Under the pieces are notes generated by a model. It did not search any database and was not told the origin of the DNA. It saw only the letters and a list, made by a program, of their open reading frames with translations. Position numbers and translations under genes: made by a program. A DNA stretch of 36,604 bases from Lachnospiraceae bacterium (GTDB taxonomy: Bacteria > Bacillota > Clostridia > Lachnospirales > Lachnospiraceae), in NCBI GenBank assembly GCA_016280465.1, contig JAEEGT010000134.1, forward strand, positions 1 to 36,604, written 5' to 3'. Positions 1 to 7,826 of the stretch are shown here, piece by piece (within the stretch, counting starts at the first letter, position 1; each line of letters opens with the position of its first letter).

Positions 1-78
1 GTGAAGGATGAGCCCGAGGCGGGCGGAAACCCCGAAAACCTTAAGGAGGATACCCTCAAGGAGGCAGACCATGAGTAA
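1..78 (+). CDS. C-terminal tail of an upstream gene, probably azlC (partial)
   Basis: The first reading frame is open from base 1 and ends at a TAA at 76-78, encoding only a charged tail of 25 residues that ends KEADHE. It overlaps the ATG of the next gene by 8 bases, which indicates translational coupling. The next gene is AzlD-like, and azlD usually follows azlC, the large subunit of the branched-chain amino-acid exporter. The identity is therefore inferred from the neighbour. Nothing in the visible tail is diagnostic. Confidence 0.5.
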   Translation: MKDEPEAGGNPENLKEDTLKEADHE

Positions 79-382
79 GGAACTTTATTTCTTTGTAGCG
101 GCGGTGGTGATGGCCCTGGTTTCTTATATTCCCAGAGCCCTGCCGGTGACTCTTTTTTCAAAACCCATAAAGTCCAGGTTTATCCGTTCTTTTCTCTATT
201 ACGTGCCCTATGCGGTGCTGGGAAGCCTTACTTTTCCCGGGATCTTTTACAGCACCGGAAGCCTCGGCGCATCCCTGTTCGGAACGGCCGCAGCCCTTAT
301 TTTAGCCTACTTTGAGCGGAGTTTGGTGCTTGTTGCGGCGGTGGCTGTTGCGGTTGCTTTTGCCGTGGGATTTGTATTATAA
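71..382 (+). CDS. azlD: AzlD-family branched-chain amino acid transport protein
   Basis: A 103-residue, almost entirely hydrophobic protein with about four membrane segments. The N-terminal motif SYIPRALPVTLF and the following KSRFIRSFLYYVPYAVLG are the pattern I know from AzlD, the small partner of AzlC in export of branched-chain amino acids; length is normal for the family. I chose the ATG at 71 because AAGGAGG sits just upstream (58-64) and because an earlier possible start (base 8) would add an arginine-rich, non-family extension. It overlaps the upstream gene by 8 bases. The family call is from motif and size; substrate is inferred. Confidence 0.85.
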   Translation: MSKELYFFVAAVVMALVSYIPRALPVTLFSKPIKSRFIRSFLYYVPYAVLGSLTFPGIFYSTGSLGASLFGTAAALILAYFERSLVLVAAVAVAVAFAVGFVL

Positions 383-383
383 T
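354..383 (+). promoter_or_regulatory. Candidate sigma-A promoter for the 432-5226 gene run
   Basis: TTGCTT at 354-359 and a perfect TATAAT at 378-383 are separated by 18 bp, placing a start site near 390 and the next ATG at 432. It overlaps the end of azlD. A small inverted repeat TGTTA/TAACA follows at 386-400. The -10 is strong; the -35 is moderate. Confidence 0.4.
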
Positions 384-431
384 CCTGTTATGGGGTAACA
401 AAATCTGATCCTATTCGGGAGGTATTTTCCA

Positions 432-2078
432 ATGAAACTTCGGTTTGTGGGAGCCAATCATCAGGTTACGGGGAGCTGTCATTTTATTGAGGCCTGCGGC
501 AAGAAATTTCTTATTGACTGCGGTATGGAACAGGGCAACATGACTTATGAAAGCAAAGGTCTTCCCTGCTCTGAGGCAGAGATCGATTTTGTTCTTCTGA
601 CCCACGCTCATGTGGATCATTCGGGTATGCTTCCATACCTGTATTCCAAAGGATTTCGAGGTAATATCTATACTACGGTGGCTACGGTCCAGCTGTGTGC
701 CATCATGCTTCGTGACTGCGCCCATATCCAGATGCAGGAAGCAGAGTGGAAATCAAGGAAAAAGAAACGTAGCGACACCCTTTCCGATGACATCAAGCCC
801 ATCTACAACATGGAGGATGCGGACGGCACCATCAAGCGCCTTGTACCCTGTGAATACGGCTCCATGGTGGAGATCGCAGAGGGTATAACCGTTCGTTTTA
901 CCGATGTGGGACATTTGCTTGGTTCCGCCAGCATCGAAATCTTTCTTAACGAGGACGGCATTCGCAAGACCATAGTATTTTCCGGGGATATCGGTAACAA
1001 GGATCAGCCCCTTATCAAGGATCCCGCCTACACCAAGAAGGCGGACTACGTGGTCATGGAGACCACCTACGGCGACCGCCTCCATGAAAAAGCAAAAGTA
1101 AATTCCGTAGAGGATTTCGCGGCCATAATCCAGGAAACCCTGGACGGAGGCGGCAATCTGGTGATCCCTTCCTTTGCGGTGGGGCGTACCCAGGAGATCC
1201 TTTTCTTTATCAAACAGATCAAAGAGCGGGGACTGGTGAAATACCACGACTTCCCCGTATATATGGATTCACCCCTGGCGGTGGATGCCACCGAGATCTT
1301 CCAGAAGAACATAAAAGAATGCTTCGACGATGAAGCCATGGAATATATCAAGCGGGGCGACAATCCCCTTACTTTCCCGGGACTGAACCTTGCCATCTCC
1401 AGTGAAGAATCCAAAGCCATCAACTTTGATGAGGAACCCAAGGTCATCATATCCGCATCGGGCATGTGTGAAGCGGGTCGTATCAGACACCACTTAAAGC
1501 ACAATCTGTGGCGCCCCGAAAGCACCATAATGTTCGTGGGATATCAGGCACAGGGAACCCTTGGACGTGCACTTTTCGAAGGAGCCGAGGAAGTTAAGCT
1601 TTTCGGTGAACCCATCAGTGTCAGGGCCGCCATCACCTCCCTTCCGGGCCTTTCCGGCCATGCGGATCGTGACGGTCTTGCCGAATGGCTTTCAAACTTT
1701 GAAGAAAAGCCCCAAAAGGTATTTATGGTCCATGGTGACGATATGTCCTGCATGGCCTTTACGGAGTATGTAAACCGTGAGATGAAAATCCCCGCCTATG
1801 CACCTTTCTCGGGTACCGTGGTGGATCTTGCCACCGGTGAGATCATAGAGGAGGCTGCACCCGAAAAGAGAAAGCCCAGGATCACATCCATTTCCGATGC
1901 TTTTGCACGACTCCTGGCAGCAGGTCAGCGACTGCTGGCAGTCATCCAGAAGAACAAGGATCACGCCAACAAGGATCTTGCAAAGTTTACCAGCCAGATC
2001 AATTCCCTTTCCGACAAGTGGGACCCGGATTCGGATCCTATCATCGAAAAACCCAGAAAGGGTCAAAAAAAGAGGTAA
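432..2078 (+). CDS. Beta-CASP metallo-beta-lactamase fold RNA-processing hydrolase
   Basis: A 548-residue metallohydrolase of the beta-CASP (RNA specificity) group, probably a ribonuclease with two zinc ions. The metal motif THAHVDHSG lies at residues 57-65. Further family landmarks follow: DVGHLLGSASIE, VFSGDIG, the SFAVGRTQE and SASGMCEAGRIRHHL segments of the beta-CASP region, and GLSGHADRDGL near residue 408. The last 70 residues form a lysine-rich, probably helical tail ending RKGQKKR, which could contact RNA. The start is supported by GGGAGG shortly upstream. thyA follows after 5 bases, so the two are probably cotranscribed. It resembles the bacterial YSH1-like homologues rather than RNase J; substrate unknown. 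Confidence 0.88.
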   Translation: MKLRFVGANHQVTGSCHFIEACGKKFLIDCGMEQGNMTYESKGLPCSEAEIDFVLLTHAHVDHSGMLPYLYSKGFRGNIYTTVATVQLCAIMLRDCAHIQMQEAEWKSRKKKRSDTLSDDIKPIYNMEDADGTIKRLVPCEYGSMVEIAEGITVRFTDVGHLLGSASIEIFLNEDGIRKTIVFSGDIGNKDQPLIKDPAYTKKADYVVMETTYGDRLHEKAKVNSVEDFAAIIQETLDGGGNLVIPSFAVGRTQEILFFIKQIKERGLVKYHDFPVYMDSPLAVDATEIFQKNIKECFDDEAMEYIKRGDNPLTFPGLNLAISSEESKAINFDEEPKVIISASGMCEAGRIRHHLKHNLWRPESTIMFVGYQAQGTLGRALFEGAEEVKLFGEPISVRAAITSLPGLSGHADRDGLAEWLSNFEEKPQKVFMVHGDDMSCMAFTEYVNREMKIPAYAPFSGTVVDLATGEIIEEAAPEKRKPRITSISDAFARLLAAGQRLLAVIQKNKDHANKDLAKFTSQINSLSDKWDPDSDPIIEKPRKGQKKR

Positions 2079-2083
2079 TATTC

Positions 2084-2932
2084 ATGAGTTACGCAGATAA
2101 AGTCTTTATAGATATGTGCAAGGATATACTGGAGAACGGCACCAGCACCGAGGGTGAGAAAGTCCGCCCTCACTGGTCCGACGGTACTCCCGCATATACC
2201 ATCAAGAAATTCGGTGTTGTGAACAGATACGATCTTCGCAAGGAGTTTCCCATACTCACCCTTCGAAAGACCGCTCTTAAAAGCGCCACCGATGAGATGC
2301 TCTGGATCTGGCAGTTAAAGTCCAACAACATCCACGACCTTCACAGCCATATCTGGGATGAGTGGGCGGATCCCGACGGTTCCATCGGCAAGGCCTACGG
2401 ATATCAGATGAGCGTTAAGCATCAGTACAAAGAAGGCATGATGGACCAGGTGGACAGGGTGATCTATGACCTTAAGAACAACCCCTTCAGCCGCAGGATC
2501 CTTACAAATATCTACGTTCATCAGGATCTTCACGAGATGAACCTTTACCCCTGTGCTTATTCCATGACCTTTAATGTGACCCAGCGTCCCGGAGAGGATA
2601 AGCTTACCCTCAATGCGATCCTCAACCAGAGATCTCAGGACGTACTTGCAGCCAACAACTGGAATGTGGTACAGTATGCGGTGCTTGTTCACATGCTGGC
2701 CCAGGTCTGCGACATGAACGTGGGTGAGTTTGTTCATGTTATCGCCGATGCCCACATCTATGACAGACATGTGCCCCTTATCAAGGAACTGATCTCACGA
2801 GAGCCCCTGCCTGCTCCCAAGTTTCACTTGAATCCCGAGATCAAAGACTTTTATAAATTTACCCGTGACGATGTGAGCCTGGAAGGCTATGAAACACATC
2901 CTCAGATCACGGGGATCGAGGTTGCCATTTAA
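2084..2932 (+). CDS. thyA: Thymidylate synthase
   Basis: A 282-residue ThyA enzyme converting dUMP to dTMP with methylene-tetrahydrofolate. Visible signatures are the phosphate-binding arginine pair FSRR at 137-138, the catalytic cysteine C157 in LYPCAYSM, the RSQD motif at 183-186 and DAHIYDRHV for nucleotide binding. The central stretch LVHMLAQVCDMNVGEF matches ThyA closely. NNWN replaces the PFN triplet of E. coli ThyA. I placed the start at 2084 (MSYADK) since AGAGG is just upstream and an in-frame start at 2018 would lie inside the preceding gene. Its stop shares one base with the start of the next gene, a divergent DHFR, which fits the common thyA-dfr pairing. Confidence 0.95.
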   Translation: MSYADKVFIDMCKDILENGTSTEGEKVRPHWSDGTPAYTIKKFGVVNRYDLRKEFPILTLRKTALKSATDEMLWIWQLKSNNIHDLHSHIWDEWADPDGSIGKAYGYQMSVKHQYKEGMMDQVDRVIYDLKNNPFSRRILTNIYVHQDLHEMNLYPCAYSMTFNVTQRPGEDKLTLNAILNQRSQDVLAANNWNVVQYAVLVHMLAQVCDMNVGEFVHVIADAHIYDRHVPLIKELISREPLPAPKFHLNPEIKDFYKFTRDDVSLEGYETHPQITGIEVAI

Positions 2933-3423
2933 TGAATATCTACGTTACAGCCGATGCCCACTGGGGGATATACCGCCAGGGGCGTCCTCTGGTATCAATA
3001 CCCGCAGAGCGTCGCTCCATGCTTGAGGATGTTGCGGGCAAGGTTATCGTATACGGTGAACGGTTCATACAGGACCTGCCGGGACAGCAGCCCGTAAAGG
3101 GCTGCACCAACATAATCTTTACCGAGGGTGTTCCCAAAGAGATCCGTGGAGCCAAAGCCTTTGCGGAGCTTAAGGATCTTCGCAGGGAGCTTGAAAAATA
3201 CCCCACGGAAGAGGTTTACATAATAAATAATCAAAAACTGTATGCGGAGTTCTTAAAGGACACCGATACGGTCCATGTTACCAAGCTTGAATATCCGTAC
3301 TCAGCGGATTCTTTTTTTGAGAATCTTGACGAGGGCGGTGAATTTGAGATCACGGCAGACAGCGATGAGCAGTACTGCTTTGATATTGTTTACAATTTTT
3401 TGAGATACGAAAGAAAGAAATAA
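2932..3423 (+). CDS. Divergent dihydrofolate reductase-like protein
   Basis: A 163-residue protein whose order of segments follows DHFR: an N-terminal strand with ADAHWGIYRQGRPL (compare VDENWGIGKDGKL), VSIPAERRSML, VIVYGERFIQDLPG, GCTNIIFT, EVYIINNQKLY and VTKLEYPYSADSFFENLD. Its position directly after thyA with a one-base overlap supports the call. Several conserved residues are changed: the usual GRxT cofactor motif is GERF (42-45), the glycine-rich IGGGxxY is IINNQKLY (97-104), and the acidic position near 26 is Glu rather than Asp. So the fold is well supported, but normal NADPH-dependent activity is doubtful. It may be a low-activity or repurposed homologue. Confidence 0.72.
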   Translation: MNIYVTADAHWGIYRQGRPLVSIPAERRSMLEDVAGKVIVYGERFIQDLPGQQPVKGCTNIIFTEGVPKEIRGAKAFAELKDLRRELEKYPTEEVYIINNQKLYAEFLKDTDTVHVTKLEYPYSADSFFENLDEGGEFEITADSDEQYCFDIVYNFLRYERKK

Positions 3424-3424
3424 C

Positions 3425-4201
3425 ATGACACTTGAAGAGATCAAAGCCAAATACCCCTATCTGTACGAGACCCACATGCACACCTCCGAATCCAGCAAGT
3501 GCGCAAAGAACACGGCGGCAGAGATGGTGAGGGCCTACAAGGAATACGGCTATTCTGGGACCATGGTAACGGACCATGACTGGGCCGGAAACAACTGCAT
3601 AGATCCGAATCTCCCCTGGGTGGAATGGATCGACAGGTTCTTTGACGGTTACAGACATGCCAAGGCCGAGGGGGACAGGATAGGATTTCAGGTATTCTTA
3701 GGCTATGAAGCCAGTCACGGCTACGGACAGCACTTCCTGATCTACGGACTTTCCATAGAGGATGTGCAGAACCACCCGGAGTTAAAGACAGCCACGGTGG
3801 AAGAACAGTATGACATCGTCCATTCCATGGGAGGGGTGATCATCCAGGCCCACCCCTATCGTGAAGCGGACTATATAGATTCCGTAAAGACCTACGAAAA
3901 ATATGTTGACGGTATCGAGATCATCAATGCCAGCCATTCAAATCCCGGAGACGGTCGCAGAGATCATTGTATCTGGGACGAAAAGGCCACAAAGCTTGCG
4001 CTTGACAACGATCTTCCCGGCACCGCAGGTTCCGACCAGCACAACGTTAACCTGATGGGCGGGGGAGTTGCTTTTCCCACAAAGCTTAAAGATCTTAAGG
4101 ATTACACCGACAGGATATTGTCCGGCGCGGACTATGTGCTTACCAACGGCCGGCAATGGTTTGACAAAAAAGGAAATCTGTTATTGACATGCAGAGAATG
4201 A
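3425..4201 (+). CDS. PHP-domain metal-dependent phosphoesterase
   Basis: A 258-residue PHP-fold protein. Metal ligands are visible as ETHMHTSESS (H17, H19), VTDHDW (D50, H51), IIQAHPYRE and near the C terminus GSDQHN. The PHP superfamily hydrolyses phosphoesters at a trinuclear metal site; small standalone members act on histidinol phosphate, nucleotides or unknown substrates. Here there is no extra domain to point to a substrate. It starts 1 base after the DHFR-like gene and its end overlaps the next gene by 13 bases, so it belongs to the same transcription unit. Confidence 0.85.
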   Translation: MTLEEIKAKYPYLYETHMHTSESSKCAKNTAAEMVRAYKEYGYSGTMVTDHDWAGNNCIDPNLPWVEWIDRFFDGYRHAKAEGDRIGFQVFLGYEASHGYGQHFLIYGLSIEDVQNHPELKTATVEEQYDIVHSMGGVIIQAHPYREADYIDSVKTYEKYVDGIEIINASHSNPGDGRRDHCIWDEKATKLALDNDLPGTAGSDQHNVNLMGGGVAFPTKLKDLKDYTDRILSGADYVLTNGRQWFDKKGNLLLTCRE

Positions 4202-5226
4202 TAAAGAAGGGCGCATGCCTTATTTTATGCCTTTGTCTTGCACTCACGCTCTTTACGGGCTGTGAGAAGCGCCGCTATGTCCTGACCACAGCCTTCGAGA
4301 AGAACGAGCTTATGCGGATAAACACCAAATCCTGCTTTTTGCCGGAGATGATGCTGTATCTTACCACGGTGCAGAACCGCTACGAGGAAGTCTACGGCCC
4401 CGAGATTTGGAACCACACTCTGGAGGGTGTCCCCGTTTCCGATAAACTGAAGGATATGGTCCTTGCCAAGGTGGCACAGATCAAGGTAATGAACCTGATG
4501 GCCGAAAGTTACGGCCTGTCACTTACGGAAGAAGAAAAGGACGTGGTCTTCGAACGGGCCAATCGCTTCTATGACACATTGAATACCAAAGAAAAAGAAC
4601 TTCTTGGGGTCAAGGCCGAGGACATCAGGAACTACTACGGTGAGTATGCCCTGGCGGACAAGGTTTACGACTATGTGATAAGGGACATAAATCCCGAGAT
4701 AAGCGACGATGAAGCCAGGATCGTGACGGTCTGGCATATCCTCATAAAGACCTACACTCTTGACGGAGAGGGTAACCGCGTGCCTTACAGCGACCGCGCT
4801 TTAAAGGAATCCTACGAGACCGCAAAGCTGGTGAAGGAACTGGCGGACAGCGGTGAAGATTCCTTTGAATCCTTGGCTGCAAAGTACAGTGAGGACGAGG
4901 AATTAAGCTATACCTTCGGCCGGGGAGAGATGCCCGCAAGCTTTGAAGATGCTGCTTTTTCCCTTGATACCGGAGAGATCAGCGACATAATACAGACTGA
5001 TTCGGGCTACCACATCATCAAGTGCGTCAGCGATTTTGACGTGGAAATGACCCAGAAGAACAAGGAGATCATCCTTAAGGAGCGAAGAGAGAAGGCCTTT
5101 GACGAAACCTACAATGCTTTCCTCACGGGCCTTACAAAGACCCTCAATCAAAAGCTTTACGATTCCATCGAACTTATTACCGATGAGGATGTGGTGACCT
5201 CGGACTTTTTTGACGTGGAATTTTAA
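4189..5226 (+). CDS. Parvulin-type peptidyl-prolyl isomerase lipoprotein (PrsA-like)
   Basis: A 345-residue extracytoplasmic foldase. The N terminus is a lipoprotein signal: positively charged MQRMIKKGA, a hydrophobic core and the lipobox FTGC with C25 as the lipidated residue. Residues about 60-170 form a helical SurA/PrsA-type chaperone region, and a PpiC rotamase domain runs from about 175 to 285, with VWHILIKT at its start, YSEDEELSYTFGRGEMP in the middle and TDSGYHIIKC at its end. It overlaps the PHP gene by 13 bases; a second in-frame ATG at 4198 is possible. No clear terminator follows, although the gap to htpG is 210 bases. Confidence 0.88.
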   Translation: MQRMIKKGACLILCLCLALTLFTGCEKRRYVLTTAFEKNELMRINTKSCFLPEMMLYLTTVQNRYEEVYGPEIWNHTLEGVPVSDKLKDMVLAKVAQIKVMNLMAESYGLSLTEEEKDVVFERANRFYDTLNTKEKELLGVKAEDIRNYYGEYALADKVYDYVIRDINPEISDDEARIVTVWHILIKTYTLDGEGNRVPYSDRALKESYETAKLVKELADSGEDSFESLAAKYSEDEELSYTFGRGEMPASFEDAAFSLDTGEISDIIQTDSGYHIIKCVSDFDVEMTQKNKEIILKERREKAFDETYNAFLTGLTKTLNQKLYDSIELITDEDVVTSDFFDVEF

Positions 5227-5330
5227 CTTTCGGGGGCTTTCCGCAGGACCTTAAAAGGGACCCGTAAAAGGATTTATAGAAAATTTATATTTTGAGAAAT
5301 GCCTCAACCAAGGCGTTTGACGATGGTTTA

Positions 5331-5357
5331 TTAGCACTCGCGATTTGTGAGTGCTAA
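5331..5357 (+). promoter_or_regulatory. CIRCE operator (HrcA binding site)
   Basis: A perfect 9-9-9 inverted repeat, TTAGCACTC, nine spacer bases, GAGTGCTAA, identical in its arms to the CIRCE consensus recognised by the heat-shock repressor HrcA. It lies 80 bp before htpG and 7 bp upstream of the -35 I assign to that gene. CIRCE more often overlaps or follows the promoter. Confidence 0.95.
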
Positions 5358-5364
5358 TTTTTCG

Positions 5365-5392
5365 TTGACTTTTAAATTCCTTGATTTATACT
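5365..5392 (+). promoter_or_regulatory. Sigma-A promoter of htpG
   Basis: TTGACT at 5365-5370 and TATACT at 5387-5392 with a 16-bp spacer; the start site would be near 5399, leaving a leader of about 38 bases. It lies just downstream of the CIRCE element, so HrcA would bind immediately upstream of RNA polymerase. Confidence 0.65.
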
Positions 5393-5408
5393 TTATAGAG
5401 AATTAAAT

Positions 5409-5423
5409 CGGGCTTTGAGCCCG
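5409..5423 (+). promoter_or_regulatory. Hairpin abutting the htpG ribosome binding site
   Basis: CGGGCT, TTG, AGCCCG form a six-pair hairpin with a three-base loop. Its last base is the first G of the Shine-Dalgarno GGAAGGAG (5423-5430), ahead of the ATG at 5437. The SD itself is not inside the stem. The hairpin may stabilise the mRNA 5' end or hinder ribosome loading. Confidence 0.4.
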
Positions 5424-5436
5424 GAAGGAGTTAAAT

Positions 5437-7500
5437 ATGGCTAAACAGGGCAGTTTATCTATCAACAGTGAGAATATTTTTCCCATAATCAAAAAGTGGC
5501 TGTATTCAGACCATGATATTTTTTACAGAGAGCTTATTTCCAATGGCTGCGATGCCATCACCAAGTTAAAGAAACTTGCCATGATGGGCGAGTATGAGAT
5601 GCCCGAAGGTTACAAGGGCAGGGTTGATGTTATCTGTAACGCCGAGGACAAGACCCTTACCTTCGTTGATAACGGTCTCGGAATGACCGCCGACGAGGTT
5701 GAGGAATACATCAATCAGATCGCCTTTTCCGGAGCGACGGATTTTATCTCCAAGTACAAGGATAAGGCCAATGAAGACCAGATAATCGGTCATTTCGGTC
5801 TCGGTTTCTATTCCGCATTCATGGTAGCCAAGGAAGTGCATATCGATACACTTTCCTACAAAGCAGGTGCAAAGCCCGTTCACTGGGAGTGCGACGGCGG
5901 TACCGAGTTTACCATGGACGAGGGAGACAAGGCTGAGGTCGGCACCAAGATCACCCTTTTCTTAAACGACGACTGCCTTGAATTCTGCAACGAATACAAG
6001 GCCCGTGAGGTCATAAAGAAATACTGTTCCTTCATGCCCACCGAGATCTACCTTTCCAAGGCTCCCGATGCCGGAGAGCAGACCATCAAGGCTTCCGAGA
6101 AGCTGGATTCCGATGTGGTCAAGGAAACCATTAAGGCGGAAAAAGAAGGGGAAGAAGACAAGCTTAAGATTGTTAAGCGCCCCGAGCTTTTGAATGATAC
6201 AAATCCTCTTTGGGCAAGGCATCCCAACGAGTGCACACCCGAGGATTACAAGAAGTTCTACAGGGATGTGTTCAACGACTACAAGGAGCCTCTGTTCTGG
6301 ATACACCTGAACATGGATTATCCCTTTAACTTAAAGGGTATCCTGTACTTCCCCAAGATCAACATGGAGTACGAATCCATCGAAGGCACCATCAAGCTTT
6401 ACAACAACCAGGTATTCATCGCGGACAACATCAAGGAAGTCATTCCCGAGTTCCTGATGCTCTTAAAGGGCGTTATCGATTGTCCCGATCTGCCACTTAA
6501 CGTATCCCGTTCCGCATTGCAGAACGACGGCTTCGTTAACAAGATCTCCGAGTACATTACCAAGAAGGTTGCCGACAAGCTTTCCGGTATGTGCAAGACG
6601 GAAAAAGAAGAGTACGAGAAGTACTGGGAGGACATCAGCCCCTTCATCAAGTACGGCTGCTTAAAGGACGACAAGTTCTGCGAGAAGATGACCGACTATA
6701 TCCTCTTTAAGGATATCTACGGAACTTACATGACCCTGCCCGAGTGCCTTGAAGTTAAGCCCATCGACACCGACGAAGAGGGTGAAAGCAAGGAAGGCGC
6801 CGACAAGGATGCCAAGTCCGAAGCCGCCGATAAGGATGCCAAGCCCGAAGCAGCCGCCGAGGATGCCGACAACAAGGAAGAGCCCAAGGAAAAGACCATT
6901 TACTATGTGACCGACGAACAGCAGCAGGGCCAGTACATCAACATGTTCAAGCAGGCCAAGATGACAGCGGTTGTATTAAAGCATAACATCGACCAGCCCT
7001 TCATTTCACAGCTGGAGCGCAAGAATGAGAACATCAAGTTCAAGCGCATAGATGCGGATATCGAGGATACCCTCAAGAACAAGACCTCCAAGAAGGCTCA
7101 GGAAGAGTTGGACAAGCAGGCAGAGGATCTTAAGCCCGTATTCACCAAGGCCTTAAAGAACGACAAGCTGGCAGTGAAGGTTGAGAAGCTTAAGAACAAG
7201 AAGATCGCCTCCATGCTGACTCTTTCCGAAGAATCCCGCCGTATGCACGACATGATGAAGATGTACGCAATGCCCGGCATGGATCCTTCAATGTTCGGAG
7301 GCGAAGGAGAGACCCTTGTACTCAACGCAAATCATCCCCTTGTGGAATATATTTCCGAACACAAGGACGGGGACGTGGCTCTCTTTGCCGAGCAGCTTTA
7401 TGATCTTGCAAAGCTTCAGCAGGGACCTCTCGATGCAGAAGCCATGACCCGCTTTGTACAGAGAAGCAACGAAGTACTTTTGAAATTAACTGAAAAGTAA
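5437..7500 (+). CDS. htpG: Molecular chaperone HtpG (Hsp90)
   Basis: A 687-residue bacterial Hsp90. The GHKL ATPase domain shows ELISNGCDAITKL, the DNGLGM lid motif and GHFGLGFYSAFMVA. The middle domain includes NLKGILYFPK and the catalytic-arginine region LPLNVSRSALQND. The C-terminal dimerisation part is present, so the protein is complete. Bacterial HtpG is usually a little over 600 residues; the excess is a Lys/Asp/Glu/Ala-rich insert at about residues 442-487, containing the near-repeat ADKDAKSEA / ADKDAKPEA, placed just before IYYVTD in the middle domain. RBS GGAAGGAG and a CIRCE element precede it, so HrcA control is likely. It is monocistronic by context, being followed by a structured palindromic element. 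Confidence 0.97.
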   Translation: MAKQGSLSINSENIFPIIKKWLYSDHDIFYRELISNGCDAITKLKKLAMMGEYEMPEGYKGRVDVICNAEDKTLTFVDNGLGMTADEVEEYINQIAFSGATDFISKYKDKANEDQIIGHFGLGFYSAFMVAKEVHIDTLSYKAGAKPVHWECDGGTEFTMDEGDKAEVGTKITLFLNDDCLEFCNEYKAREVIKKYCSFMPTEIYLSKAPDAGEQTIKASEKLDSDVVKETIKAEKEGEEDKLKIVKRPELLNDTNPLWARHPNECTPEDYKKFYRDVFNDYKEPLFWIHLNMDYPFNLKGILYFPKINMEYESIEGTIKLYNNQVFIADNIKEVIPEFLMLLKGVIDCPDLPLNVSRSALQNDGFVNKISEYITKKVADKLSGMCKTEKEEYEKYWEDISPFIKYGCLKDDKFCEKMTDYILFKDIYGTYMTLPECLEVKPIDTDEEGESKEGADKDAKSEAADKDAKPEAAAEDADNKEEPKEKTIYYVTDEQQQGQYINMFKQAKMTAVVLKHNIDQPFISQLERKNENIKFKRIDADIEDTLKNKTSKKAQEELDKQAEDLKPVFTKALKNDKLAVKVEKLKNKKIASMLTLSEESRRMHDMMKMYAMPGMDPSMFGGEGETLVLNANHPLVEYISEHKDGDVALFAEQLYDLAKLQQGPLDAEAMTRFVQRSNEVLLKLTEK

Positions 7501-7509
7501 GACCATATT

Positions 7510-7698
7510 TAATCGAAATGCCACAACATTTTTGAACGGCTTACGAGCACACTTAGCAAGCGTAGGTTTGCCTAAGACGGCTCGAGTGCATGTCTGAGCA
7601 CGCATAGCGTGCGAGTTCACGAGAGGCGCCTTGCAAAGGCAAATCAAGCGAGTTTAGTGAGCGAGTTCGACGTGAAAAAATGTTGTGGATTTCGATTA
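7510..7698. repeat. 189-bp palindromic, multi-hairpin intergenic element (MITE/REP-like)
   Basis: This fills most of the 326-base gap after htpG. Terminal arms of about 24 bases are inverted copies of one another (7510-7533, TAATCGAAATGCCACAACAT..., and 7675-7698), differing by one inserted base. Between them are further hairpins: CGAGC (7544-7548) pairs GCTCG (7580-7584) and encloses CTTAGCAA/TTGCCTAAG (7552-7576, one bulge); GCACGC/GCGTGC with an ATA loop (7598-7612) is perfect; GCCTT/AAGGC (7628-7640) is perfect. GCGAG words recur at 7611-7664. It encodes no convincing protein. The layout suggests a mobile non-coding repeat or a cloverleaf-like structured RNA/DNA. Confidence 0.75.
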
Positions 7699-7725
7699 TT
7701 TTATTTTTCAAATATCTAAGTTTTG

Positions 7726-7734
7726 TGCTACAAT
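7726..7734 (+). promoter_or_regulatory. Extended -10 promoter for the 7827-17084 gene run
   Basis: TGC followed by TACAAT gives an extended -10 box 28 bases after the palindromic element; the matching -35 position, TTTCAA at 7706-7711 with a 17-bp spacer, is weak. The start site would be near 7741, leaving a leader of about 85 bases. A pyrimidine-rich imperfect hairpin (CGGCT ... AGCCG, about 7764-7788) lies in that leader. Confidence 0.45.
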
Positions 7735-7826
7735 TATCTTTGGTATACCGTGTGATCAAAATCGGCTGTCTTTCTTTCTGAAAGCCGTTTCACACCCACC
7801 AAATCCATTCGGCGGTTTTTGTGTAT

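Noticed and set aside
8-70. N-terminal extension of azlD to base 8
   Set aside because: Arginine-rich and unlike AzlD; the ATG at 71 has a well-spaced Shine-Dalgarno and the upstream region is the reading frame of another gene.
5292-5314. Hairpins TTGAG/CTCAA and GCCT/AGGC as a terminator after the foldase gene
   Set aside because: Stems are only four to five pairs, mutually exclusive, and lack a T-tract.
7510-7698. tRNA-like or CRISPR identity for the structured element
   Set aside because: No acceptor stem with CCA-like end, no T-loop sequence, and no regular repeat-spacer pattern.
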